Shown piece by piece: positions 6,915 through 13,791 of a stretch of 19,982 bases of DNA. The position numbers and the translations under genes are program-made. The DNA lies in NCBI GenBank assembly GCA_964419545.1, contig CAYQQU010000089.1, positions 1 through 19,982 on the forward strand, given 5' to 3'. The notes under the pieces were generated by a model. The model made no database searches. It worked only from the letters and a program-made list of their open reading frames with translations, and was not told where the DNA came from. Every line of letters begins with the position of its first letter. Position 1 is the first letter of the stretch. This DNA comes from CAYQQU01 sp964419545 (GTDB lineage: Bacteria > Bacteroidota > Bacteroidia > Chitinophagales > Saprospiraceae).

Positions 6915-7511
6915 ATGTTAACGAGAGTCCTGATCATCCTGGCCTGCGTCGTCGTCTTCATCAACGGCTGCAACAGCCTGATCTCCCAGGTGGCCGGCAC
7001 CCATCGCCTGCGCTCCTACACCATCGAGGAGGTGGAATACGAAGGCGTCGGCGACGCGGACTACGTAGAGATCCGGGGAGGCTGGCAAACGGGGGATTTT
7101 CTCTACGGCGAGCCGCGCCGGGAAAGCCAGCGGGGCATCGTCCAGTATCCGGTCGTCAGCGAGTTCCGCTATCGCAAGCGCCAGGGCGGCGAAAATATTC
7201 CCCTCTCCCTGGTAGCCTGGCGCGCCGAGTTCGATCCGCCCTGTGTGGCGGCCGATTCCTGCGCGCCGGTCCGGGAGGTGGTGCTGCGGGGTCTGGTGCG
7301 GCGGGTGCCCCCGCGCGGCGACCGGCTGGAAGCGCTACCCGACCTGGGCTATGAGCTGACCGACTACGCCGTGTTCGTGGAGGCCGGCCGTCAGCCGCTG
7401 GCCTGGTACTGGAACACTCTGATGATGGCGGGAGCGCTGGCGCTGGCCCTGGGGATAGAGTGGTGGCATGCGCGCAAGAAAAGCAAAACAACAAAACAGC
7501 AATCTATATGA
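6915..7511 (+). CDS. Membrane protein of unknown function, coupled to tpiA
   Basis: A 198-aa protein I do not recognise. It begins with a hydrophobic segment (residues 4-18, LTRVLIILACVVVFING) ending in C19. It has a second hydrophobic segment near the C-terminus (163-181, AWYWNTLMMAGALALALGI) and ends in a basic tail (ARKKSKTTKQQ). That predicts a body of about 140 residues outside the cytoplasm between two anchors. NGC is a poor lipobox, so lipidation is doubtful. C110 and C116 could form a disulphide. The stop TGA overlaps the ATG of tpiA (ATGA), so the two genes should be translationally coupled. It belongs to the tpiA transcript and has no visible metabolic motif. Confidence 0.7.
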   Translation: MLTRVLIILACVVVFINGCNSLISQVAGTHRLRSYTIEEVEYEGVGDADYVEIRGGWQTGDFLYGEPRRESQRGIVQYPVVSEFRYRKRQGGENIPLSLVAWRAEFDPPCVAADSCAPVREVVLRGLVRRVPPRGDRLEALPDLGYELTDYAVFVEAGRQPLAWYWNTLMMAGALALALGIEWWHARKKSKTTKQQSI

Positions 7512-8266
7512 AACGACAGCTTATCGTAGCCGGCAACTGGAAGATGAACATGACTTACCAGGAAGGGCGCGAACTGGCCCGCGGGGTCGTCGACAAACTG
7601 CAGCCTTTCGAAGTGCTCGTCATTTTGTGCACGCCCCATATCCATCTGTACAATGTCAGCAATATGATCAAGGGAATCTCCAACCTCAAGCTGGGCGCGC
7701 AGAATTGTCACGAAGCGGAAAGCGGCGCCTTTACCGGCGAGGTCTCTGCGCCCATGTTGCGCAGTTGCGGGGTGGAGTATGTCATTCTGGGCCACTCCGA
7801 GCGCCGCGAGTTTTTTCAGGAATCCGACGCCCTGCTCGCGAAAAAGATCGATACGGTGCTGGCGCACGGCATGCAACCCATTTTCTGCTGCGGGGAAAAA
7901 CTGGACGTACGCGAAGCCGGCGGGCACAAAGACCTGGTGGCGGAGCAGGTCAGCGGCGGGCTGTTCCACCTGGACGCCGAAGCCTTTTCCCAGGTCGTCA
8001 TCGCCTACGAGCCGGTCTGGGCCATCGGCACCGGCAAAACGGCCAGCCCGGAACAGGCGCAGGAAATGCACCAATACATCCGCCGGCTGGTTCAGGAAAA
8101 ATACGGCGCCGAAACCGCCGAGGCCACTTCCATCCTCTACGGCGGGAGCGTAAAACCGGCCAACGCCAAAGAATTGTTTGCCCAGCCCGATGTCGACGGC
8201 GGCCTGGTAGGCGGCGCTTCGCTCAAAGCAACGGATTTCGTTTCGATCGTTGCCAGCATGGGGTAG
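7508..8266 (+). CDS. tpiA: Triosephosphate isomerase
   Basis: A 252-aa protein of normal length for the family. It interconverts dihydroxyacetone phosphate and glyceraldehyde 3-phosphate in the cytoplasm, in glycolysis and gluconeogenesis. The active-site residues are present: K12 in AGNWKMN, H96 in ILGHSERRE and E168 in AYEPVWAIGTGKTA. The last is followed by the flexible loop that closes over the substrate. The phosphate-binding segments YGGSVKPAN (211-219) and GGLVGGASL (231-239) are intact. I chose the ATG at 7508 because it starts MKRQLIVAGNWKMN, the family start. The open frame further upstream is inside the preceding gene. No terminator is obvious before the S24 promoter at 8289. Confidence 0.98.
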   Translation: MKRQLIVAGNWKMNMTYQEGRELARGVVDKLQPFEVLVILCTPHIHLYNVSNMIKGISNLKLGAQNCHEAESGAFTGEVSAPMLRSCGVEYVILGHSERREFFQESDALLAKKIDTVLAHGMQPIFCCGEKLDVREAGGHKDLVAEQVSGGLFHLDAEAFSQVVIAYEPVWAIGTGKTASPEQAQEMHQYIRRLVQEKYGAETAEATSILYGGSVKPANAKELFAQPDVDGGLVGGASLKATDFVSIVASMG

Positions 8267-8288
8267 TATAACCTTTTTGTATAAATCA

Positions 8289-8321
8289 TTGGGGCGTTTT
8301 CCCATTTTATTGCTAATTTTG
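8289..8321 (+). promoter_or_regulatory. Promoter of the S24 regulator gene
   Basis: TTG at 8289-8291, 22 bases, then TAATTTTG at 8314-8321, matching the Bacteroidota -33/-7 pattern. The start site would be about 25 bases before the ATG at 8353. The short leader CTAATCAAAAAACC has no operator palindrome that I can see. Confidence 0.7.
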
Positions 8322-8352
8322 TTTACTGGGCTAATCAAAAAACCTTTCCCCA

Positions 8353-9192
8353 ATGAACAGTATAGTCACTCAACGCTTTATCAAGTGTCACGATAAGCTG
8401 AAAGCGGAAAACCGGGTTCGCTCCAGCCGGCAATTCGCGCTTTCCCTGGATTATCTGCCCCAGAGTTTAAGCGAGATATTGAAAGGCCGCCGCGATGTCA
8501 CCATCGAGTTGTTGCGCAAAGCCGTGGAGCGGTACAAGATCAATCCGGTCTACGTATACACGGGGGAAGGGCCGATGTTCATGAGCGAAGAGGACCATCG
8601 CAGCTTCCGGGTGCTCACCATCGTGACCGACGCCCAGGAAGACGAGCGCATCGTCCACGTGCCGGTGCCCGCCCAGGCCGGCTACGCGGGCGAGCTTTCC
8701 AACCCCACCTTTATTCAGGAGCTGCCGACTTTTTCGCTGCCCGATTACAAGTACAAAGTCGGGACGCACCGTTCTTTTGACGTCGCCGGAGACAGCATGG
8801 AACCCACCCTCTTCGAAGGCGATAAGGTGCTATGCAGCTTTCTCGAACCCACGCTCTGGGAATCGTCGATCAAAGACAGTTACGTCTACGTGGTGGTTAC
8901 CCGCGGCGACGTGGTGGTGAAACGCCTGGAAAACAACCTGAAAAAAGACAAACGACTTACCCTCATCTCGGACAACAGCTTCTACGAGCCGTATCCGATC
9001 AACGCCGGCGATGTCCGCGAGATCTGGTACGTGCGCGCCAAGATCAGCCCGTTTTTGCCCTCCCCCCAGAATATCAAGCGCTACCTGCACGAAGAGATGC
9101 AGGAGCTCAAGGAGATTATCGGTCGACAAACTAAAATGATCAATAACCTGAATGAGACCGTGGCCCGGCTGCTGCAAAAAGAGGAGGCTTAG
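8353..9192 (+). CDS. LexA-like S24-family transcription regulator
   Basis: A 279-aa protein. Residues 1-70 are helical with SSRQFALSLDYLPQSLSEIL (24-43), a helix-turn-helix of the phage-repressor type. Residues about 100-230 are a LexA/UmuD-like S24 domain. Its catalytic serine is S148 in VAGDSMEPTLFEGD and its lysine is K190 in RGDVVVKRL. A candidate self-cleavage site is A109-G110 in VPAQAGYAGEL. In this family, binding to RecA filaments or another signal can trigger cleavage and derepression. Whether this one is an SOS regulator cannot be told. After the domain there is a charged helical tail (241-277) likely to be a coiled coil, which plain LexA lacks. The gene has its own promoter and its stop codon lies at the start of a 144-bp palindrome. 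Confidence 0.9.
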   Translation: MNSIVTQRFIKCHDKLKAENRVRSSRQFALSLDYLPQSLSEILKGRRDVTIELLRKAVERYKINPVYVYTGEGPMFMSEEDHRSFRVLTIVTDAQEDERIVHVPVPAQAGYAGELSNPTFIQELPTFSLPDYKYKVGTHRSFDVAGDSMEPTLFEGDKVLCSFLEPTLWESSIKDSYVYVVVTRGDVVVKRLENNLKKDKRLTLISDNSFYEPYPINAGDVREIWYVRAKISPFLPSPQNIKRYLHEEMQELKEIIGRQTKMINNLNETVARLLQKEEA

Positions 9193-9334
9193 CATGTTTG
9201 GAGCTTACTTCTATTGCCAATCAACAGGTTAGGAACCTGTTGTCAAGATAAAATGCTCATTTACCCCGGTAAACTCACATTTTACCTTTCAGTTAACCTG
9301 TTGATTTTCATAACGAACCCGCCCCAAACATGCT
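9191..9334. repeat. 144-bp nested palindrome (MITE-like), starting at the S24 stop codon
   Basis: The outer arms are AGCATGTTTGG (9191-9201) and CCAAACATGCT (9324-9334), 11 bp and perfect. Inside them, TCAACAGGTTA (9221-9231) pairs with TAACCTGTTGA (9294-9304). At the centre, AAAATG/CATTTT and TTTACC-CC-GGTAAA close the structure. A third AACCTGTTG (9234-9242) also makes a local hairpin with 9222-9230. The outer arm plus the next two bases differs at one position from AGCTTGTTTGGAG at the end of the 162-bp MITE, so they may be related. I see no clean target duplication and no T-tract, so it does not look like a simple terminator. With 9335-9441 it fills the 249-base gap; the rest of the gap shows nothing. 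Confidence 0.75.
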
Positions 9335-9441
9335 CGTACCCCTTTAAGATTGGTCGATTTTTTCGGTGAAATGGTAGGTAAAACCGGCGATTTCTCGGTT
9401 ATAAGGCTTTTCTTTCCTTTCGAACAGGAACAACTATTGCA

Positions 9442-9675
9442 ATGAGTAAAAAACAAAAGATTAGCGGAAAGGTGGTGTTCAAGAACCTGGGGACGGGTTT
9501 TTGGGGCGTCATCGATGATCGCGGCAACGAATGGCGGCCGGTAAATATGCCCGAGCAGTTGAAATACGAAGGCCGCCGCGTCGTGCTCAGCATCCGGGAA
9601 GTGGAAGAAGACGTCTCCATTTTCATGTGGGGCCGGCCGGTGCGCATCCTCAGCTTCGAAACGGCCATGCCCTGA
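9442..9675 (+). CDS. Small protein of unknown function, possibly OB-like
   Basis: A 77-aa protein, MSKKQKISGKVVFKNLGTGF onward, with no signal peptide or membrane segment. It alternates short beta-like stretches with turns: GKVVF, GFWGVIDDRGNEW, RRVVLSIREV, VSIFMWGRPVRIL. That would suit a small five-stranded OB or SH3-like barrel; this is inference from pattern, not a family match. The central phrase RPVNMPEQLKYEGRRVVLSI resembles small conserved Bacteroidota proteins I cannot name. It has a clean ATG, good codon use and ends 16 bases before the convergent accC stop. It is preceded by more than 100 bases with no obvious -7 box. Confidence 0.7.
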   Translation: MSKKQKISGKVVFKNLGTGFWGVIDDRGNEWRPVNMPEQLKYEGRRVVLSIREVEEDVSIFMWGRPVRILSFETAMP

Positions 9676-9691
9676 TTGTAGCTAAAGGCTG

Positions 9692-11164
9692 CTAAAGGCC
9701 TTTTCGACGCCAGCGGGAACTGCCCGTTTCGGGTACTTTCAGGGACTTTTTCTCATTCAGGTATAATTTCAGCGCCAGCAGAGCAGCGAGTTCCGCCTCT
9801 TCGGTATTGCGGTCGTGGAGCGTTTCTTTGGTAAAATAACGCTCTACGAAATGGGTATCGAACTTGCCGGAAGTAAAGGCTTCGTGTTCGCACACAAATT
9901 TTCCGAAGTACAACGTATTGATGACGCCTTCGATATCGTAGAGCTCGATGGCCTCCAGCATGCGGTGGATGGCGGCGCTGCGCGATTTGCCGTAGGTGAT
10001 CAGTTTGGCGATCAGCGGATCGTAATAGATGGGGATTTCCATGCCCGATTCGTAGCCGCTGTCCAGGCGGATGCCTTCGCCCTCCGGTCCGCGGTAGTGG
10101 GTCAGCTTACCGACACTGGGCAGGAAGTTGTTCAGGGGGTCTTCGGCGTAAACGCGCAGTTCGAGCGCGTGGCCCCGGATCTGCAGGTCTTCCTGCCGGA
10201 AACGGAGCGCTTCGCCCCGCGCCACCCGGATCTGCTCCTCCACCAGGTCGATGCCGGTGATCATTTCGGTAACCGGGTGCTCTACCTGGAGGCGGGTATT
10301 CATTTCGAGGAAGTAGTAATTCATGTTTTCATCGAGCAGAAACTCCACCGTTCCGGCGCCGATGTAATCGCAGGCCTGGGCTACCTTCACGGCGTCGCGG
10401 CCCATGGCTTCGCGCACTTCCGGCGTGAGTACGCAGGACGGCGCTTCTTCGATTACTTTTTGGTGGCGGCGCTGAACGCTGCATTCCCGTTCGAAAAGGT
10501 GCAAGGTGTTGCCGTGGGTGTCGGCCAGCACCTGGATCTCGATGTGGCGGGGCGAGGCAATGTACTTCTCGATGAAGACCGAGCCGTCGCCGAAGGCCGA
10601 CTCCGCCTCGCTGATGGCGCGTTTCAGCTGGCTTTCGAAATCCGATTCTTTTTCCACTACCCGCATGCCTTTGCCGCCGCCGCCGGCCGATGCTTTGACC
10701 AGCACGGGAAAGCCGATGTCGTGGGCTACTTTTTTGGCGTAGTCGATGTCGGTAACGGCTTTATCCAGGCCGGGCACCATGGGAATATCGTAGGCTTTTA
10801 CGGCTTCTTTAGCGGCCAGTTTGCTGCCCATCACCCGGATGGCGTGCGGCCGCGGCCCGATAAAGGTCAGGCCGCTATCGGTGACGGCCTGGGCGAAATC
10901 GGCGTTCTCGCTCAGAAACCCGTAGCCCGGGTGGATGCCGTCGACACCCAGCGACCGGGCCGCTTCGATGATCTTATCGCCGCGCAGGTAAGACTGGTTG
11001 GAGGGCGGCGGGCCGATACAAATCGCTTCGTCTGCAAAGCGAACGTGCGGCGCTTTGCGATCGGCTTCGGAATAAACGGCTACGACGTCGATGCCCATGC
11101 GGCGGGCAGTCTGCATGATGCGCAAGGCGATTTCTCCGCGGTTGGCGACGAGTATTTTCTTCAT
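9692..11164 (-). CDS. accC: Biotin carboxylase subunit of an acyl-CoA carboxylase
   Basis: A 490-aa protein that carboxylates biotin with ATP and bicarbonate. The N-terminal domain starts MKKILVANRGEIALRIMQTA. The ATP-grasp domain has the glycine loop ASAGGGGKGMRVV (158-170). FERECSVQRRHQKVIEEAP (224-242) and EMNTRLQVEHPVTE (287-300) are the family's active-site motifs. The C-terminal domain ends with SGKFDTHFVERYF (432-444). It is about 40 residues longer than E. coli AccC and stops before any biotinyl domain. That is common for Bacteroidota biotin carboxylase subunits acting with propionyl- or acetyl-CoA carboxylases; which acyl-CoA cannot be read here. No partner subunit is in the window. 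The gene stands alone on the minus strand. Confidence 0.95.
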   Translation of the reverse strand: MKKILVANRGEIALRIMQTARRMGIDVVAVYSEADRKAPHVRFADEAICIGPPPSNQSYLRGDKIIEAARSLGVDGIHPGYGFLSENADFAQAVTDSGLTFIGPRPHAIRVMGSKLAAKEAVKAYDIPMVPGLDKAVTDIDYAKKVAHDIGFPVLVKASAGGGGKGMRVVEKESDFESQLKRAISEAESAFGDGSVFIEKYIASPRHIEIQVLADTHGNTLHLFERECSVQRRHQKVIEEAPSCVLTPEVREAMGRDAVKVAQACDYIGAGTVEFLLDENMNYYFLEMNTRLQVEHPVTEMITGIDLVEEQIRVARGEALRFRQEDLQIRGHALELRVYAEDPLNNFLPSVGKLTHYRGPEGEGIRLDSGYESGMEIPIYYDPLIAKLITYGKSRSAAIHRMLEAIELYDIEGVINTLYFGKFVCEHEAFTSGKFDTHFVERYFTKETLHDRNTEEAELAALLALKLYLNEKKSLKVPETGSSRWRRKGL

Positions 11165-11314
11165 GCTAGGGTCCTTTGCGTTTTATGCCGTTAATGTAAC
11201 CATTTTTACCTAAAGCCTACGGTGACTTCCACCCGAATTTCTCAGCCGGCGGGCCAAAAAACGAAAAGGGCATGCTAAAAAACTAAGAGTTTTCAGGCTT
11301 GCCGCTATTTATTC

Positions 11315-11322
11315 TACTTTTG
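11315..11322 (+). promoter_or_regulatory. -7 box in front of the AT-rich repeat unit
   Basis: TACTTTTG at 11315-11322 is a full TAnnTTTG match. The best TTG upstream (11299-11301) is only 13 bases away, shorter than usual, so the -33 element is weak. Transcription would start near 11329, just before the first repeat of the unit that ends in the terminator at 11707. Confidence 0.5.
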
Positions 11323-11328
11323 TAATCG

Positions 11329-11745
11329 TCAACGGGGAAATTCAAAACAAACACACAAAAAGGCGAGTAGCCACCGAATAAATGTCCAAAGCGCTTGGAG
11401 AGACATCTGCAACACTATTTTCGGGGAAACTGAAAAAAGAACGCGAACGAGCACGAACCACAGGGGGAAATGAACAAAATGAACAAACGCTACCCGGGGG
11501 CGCGCCCGGATGAAGATGAAACGAACAGACACAAACCACCAGGGGGAAATGAACAAAAGCAAACACTTACCAAACACTGCTCATTCAATTTCCGCAAGGA
11601 GTGAACAAGATACCTGCCCATCGGGGGAAATGAAGATAAACGAACAAATAAGCGAAACTTTTATGTGTTGTAAACGTACTATGAGAAAATGCAAGTGAAT
11701 AAAGCATTTTACCCGGCTTCCGTCCGGACCGGGTAAAAGCTTTTC
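11329..11745 (+). ncRNA. Putative RNA with an A-rich motif about every 40 nt
   Basis: This AT-richer stretch between accC and the Asp-box gene is bounded by a -7 box and a strong terminator. It holds five copies of GGGGAAATGAACAAAA or close variants, starting at 11334, 11423, 11463, 11542 and 11623. Weaker copies are at about 11382 (ATG), 11506 (CCCGGATGAAGATGAAACGA) and 11599 (GGAGTGAACAAGA). Most spacings are near 40 or 80. The copies are not in one reading frame. Short frames exist (11382-11513, 43 aa; 11470-11604, 44 aa; 11549-11698, 49 aa), and two of these start at a repeat whose G-run sits where a ribosome site would. None resembles a protein I know. It may be a non-coding RNA, a leader, or a set of small peptides. 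Confidence 0.4.
11707..11744 (+). terminator. Strong intrinsic terminator of the repeat unit
   Basis: A perfect 10-bp stem TTTTACCCGG (11707-11716) with CCGGGTAAAA (11729-11738) and a 12-base loop is followed by GCTTTTCC. It is the clearest plus-strand intrinsic terminator in the window, yet no recognised gene precedes it. That implies a transcript made from the AT-rich unit upstream. Confidence 0.75.
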
Positions 11746-11868
11746 CCATCTCCCAAATCATCGCTTACCATTCACCACCTTTTTTAGTCGTTCGGATGTG
11801 TTGCTCAAACCCGGCCACACTTTTGGAGAGGTTTTTGAAGCATCTATCCGGAAGGAAAAATTGCGAAG

Positions 11869-12828
11869 ATGAAAACCACAGGATTAAAATCTATATTCGG
11901 CTTTTCCACGATTTGGTTGATGGCGCCCATATGTTTGCTCGTGGGAGTCGGCAATCAGCTGGAGTCGGTGATCTCGGGGGTTCGCTCCATCGTGCACACC
12001 AAAGTGCACACGATCGCTTTCAACTACACCGGCGATATGTTCGCCGGCACCGAAGACGGCATCTACCGCTCGGAAGACAACGGGGCTTCCTGGGAATTTA
12101 TGGGGCTGACGAACGACGCCGTGGAGTCTATCGCCGTCAGCCGGCAAAACAACTTGTTTGCGCTTTTCGAAGGAGGGCTCTACCGCTCGAAAGACGACGG
12201 CATGACCTGGAAGAACGTCTTTCAGGCGCCTTTCGGCAATAAAATGATCGACCTGGCGGAAGACGGCAACGTGCTTTACGCCGGGTTGCGGTCTCAGATC
12301 CTGCGGTCGTCCAACGAAGGCGATACCTGGGAATACCTGGGAAGCTTCGCCAATACCATTCAAACCATCGAGATCAAAGCCAACGGCGATCTCTTCGTCG
12401 GCACCGACGGCTGGGAGGTCTATCGCTCTACCGACAACGGCGATACCTGGACCCATCAAAACAAAGGTTTTCCGTTCAATACTTCCGTTTACACCATCGC
12501 CTTCAACTCCCGGGGATACGTTTTCGCGGGCACCGAAGACGGTATCTACTGGTCGGAAGACAACGGTGAAGAGTGGGAATGCCTGGGGTTGATCGACGCT
12601 ACCATTCGCTCTCTGGCCTTCAATCAACGCGATGAATTACTGGTGATCTACAACGATCAGCTGTTGTGCTCCGGCGACCTGGGCAAAAGCTGGAAACCGC
12701 TTTTCAAAGGCAAAGCGCCGCTGCGCCAAATCCAGCTCGATGGTAAACACAATCTGTACCTGATCACCCAAAATGACGTCATTTATCACTCCAAAGACCA
12801 CGGTCGAACCTGGTTGCTGCTGGATTGA
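11869..12828 (+). CDS. Secreted Asp-box (BNR-like) beta-propeller protein
   Basis: A 319-aa protein with an N-terminal hydrophobic signal (residues 11-28, GFSTIWLMAPICLLVGVG). It then has seven Asp boxes of the form S-x-D-x-G-x-x-W: SEDNGASW (68), SKDDGMTW (107), SSNEGDTW (147), STDNGDTW (187), SEDNGEEW (229), SGDLGKSW (268) and SKDHGRTW (308). They are 39-42 residues apart. Between them, strands such as GDMFAGTEDGIYRS repeat, with near copies at 55 and 216. Seven evenly spaced units fit a seven-bladed propeller or one closed sheet of the sortilin/YCF48 kind. No sialidase catalytic residues (Arg triad, Tyr) are apparent, so hydrolase activity is not supported. The last residues are part of the final blade and there is no T9SS sorting tail. 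Confidence 0.9.
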   Translation: MKTTGLKSIFGFSTIWLMAPICLLVGVGNQLESVISGVRSIVHTKVHTIAFNYTGDMFAGTEDGIYRSEDNGASWEFMGLTNDAVESIAVSRQNNLFALFEGGLYRSKDDGMTWKNVFQAPFGNKMIDLAEDGNVLYAGLRSQILRSSNEGDTWEYLGSFANTIQTIEIKANGDLFVGTDGWEVYRSTDNGDTWTHQNKGFPFNTSVYTIAFNSRGYVFAGTEDGIYWSEDNGEEWECLGLIDATIRSLAFNQRDELLVIYNDQLLCSGDLGKSWKPLFKGKAPLRQIQLDGKHNLYLITQNDVIYHSKDHGRTWLLLD

Positions 12829-13122
12829 ATTTCATTCAACCGCCTTTTACCGTCAAAAACCGAACGGAAAGCCGTAAAAAACTAAAAACGATGCGGATGC
12901 TCTTTCCAGGACTTATCTTGTGGGAAAAAGGGGGAGAGCAGAATGGCCGTCGGCAAAAACCTTCAACCGCTTTCAATGCCGGTAAAAATGAAAGGTTTCC
13001 GCCCAAACGGACCGTTTTGTTTTTTACTTCTCATGAAATTTATTCGTATATTTAAAAAAGCTGTTCCAGTCTTGACAACTGGAGCACTTTGACGACATAG
13101 GCTTTGCAAAAAGCTCTTCTCA
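12829..13122. other. Intergenic region, mostly featureless
   Basis: This 294-base stretch has no convincing gene: the one open frame (to 13055) needs a TTG start inside the previous stop. A small hairpin TCCAGT/ACTGGA lies at 13065-13083. TTG at 13072 with TAGGCTTTG at 13098 is one base off a -7 box and could be a weak promoter for the gene at 13328, with the MITE in between. Confidence 0.4.
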
Positions 13123-13284
13123 GAGCTTGTTTGGAGGTAGTCATTTTGGCTGCAAAACCCAGCTTTTGGAACCTCCCTGTGGCATTTTTCCGGCCCGTAG
13201 CGCTGCTATGAGCCGGAAAAATCCCTTCGGGAGAACCCAAAATCTGAGTTTTTCGCTTCAAAAGCACTACCTCCAAACAAGCTC
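13123..13284 (-). mobile_element. 162-bp palindromic MITE, copy 2, with TCA target duplication
   Basis: This has the same length and ends as the copy at 524-685, inserted the other way round. The only difference I find is one base (GGGCCGG here, GGGTCGG there, read in the element's direction). TCA flanks it at 13120-13122 and 13285-13287. In the element's own orientation this duplication is TGA, while copy 1 has TCA, so the three bases belong to the target and not to the element. It ends 43 bases before the ATG at 13328, so the gene's transcript probably begins with, or passes through, the hairpin. Confidence 0.88.
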
Positions 13285-13327
13285 TCATTTCAAGGGAGGG
13301 CAGCGATCAACCTGAAAACAAAAAACC

Positions 13328-13744
13328 ATGAATTTACATTCCCTTACTTTAACCGTGATGACGGTATTGTGCCTGTCTGGCGGAGCCTTTGGGCAAAACT
13401 GGACAAACAACGCCAAAGATGAATTCACTGAAAAAGGAGTGAGCAGCACCACCCGCTTGCTGGCGGTCCTGGAAAAGAACCAGTCGACCGAAAGCCTGCA
13501 CCGGAGCATCGCCAGGAATCAGCCGGAAGCGCTGGAATCGCTGGACGCTTTTACCGATTACCTCAATCGCCGGCTGCTCAGCGAAGTATCCACCTACAAC
13601 ATCCGGTCGCTGCGGCCGCTGCGACGTGTTTTTACCATCGCCTGTTATGATGTAACCATGACGCGCGACGAGGAAGGGATCAAGCTCTGGATAACCGACC
13701 GGGAGACCGACCGGGAGCGGAACCTGTTTCTTCCTTTTTACTGA
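13328..13744 (+). CDS. Small secreted protein of unknown function
   Basis: A 138-aa protein I do not recognise. It has a signal peptide (MNLHSLTLTVMTVLCLSGGA, with likely cleavage near AFG-Q23) and a mainly helical, charged middle section (DEFTEKGVSSTTRLLAVLEK, ESLHRSIARNQPEALESLDA). A beta-like end follows (RRVFTIACYDVTMTRDEEGI, KLWITDRET). A short direct duplication gives DRETDRER near the C-terminus, from the repeated DNA GACCGGGAG. There is a single cysteine in the mature part. It should be periplasmic or exported. The upstream region is taken up by a MITE. It faces the lipoprotein gene at 13792 across a shared hairpin. Confidence 0.7.
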   Translation: MNLHSLTLTVMTVLCLSGGAFGQNWTNNAKDEFTEKGVSSTTRLLAVLEKNQSTESLHRSIARNQPEALESLDAFTDYLNRRLLSEVSTYNIRSLRPLRRVFTIACYDVTMTRDEEGIKLWITDRETDRERNLFLPFY

Positions 13745-13747
13745 TGA

Positions 13748-13783
13748 ACCCATTGCAGGCCGATTGGTAAACCCGCAATGGGT
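13748..13783. terminator. Hairpin between convergent genes
   Basis: A perfect 9-bp stem ACCCATTGC (13748-13756) with GCAATGGGT (13775-13783) has an 18-base loop. It lies between the stop codons of two converging genes, so it could serve both, but neither strand has a T-tract after it. Confidence 0.45.
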
Positions 13784-13791
13784 CCAGCGAT

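Noticed and set aside
9815..11194. 459-codon open frame on the plus strand opposite accC
   Set aside because: Antisense shadow of a clear biotin carboxylase gene, for the same compositional reason.
11329..11577. 82-codon hydrophobic frame on the minus strand
   Set aside because: It is the complement of the A-rich repeat, which gives Phe and Val codons by composition. The promoter and terminator are on the other strand.
11334..11640. CRISPR array or type III toxin-antitoxin RNA repeats
   Set aside because: The repeated core is only about 16 bases with uneven spacing, so it is not CRISPR. The following gene is a secreted Asp-box protein and not a ToxN-like nuclease.
12825..13055. 76-codon frame after the Asp-box gene
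   Set aside because: It needs a TTG start overlapping the previous stop and has no protein-like pattern.
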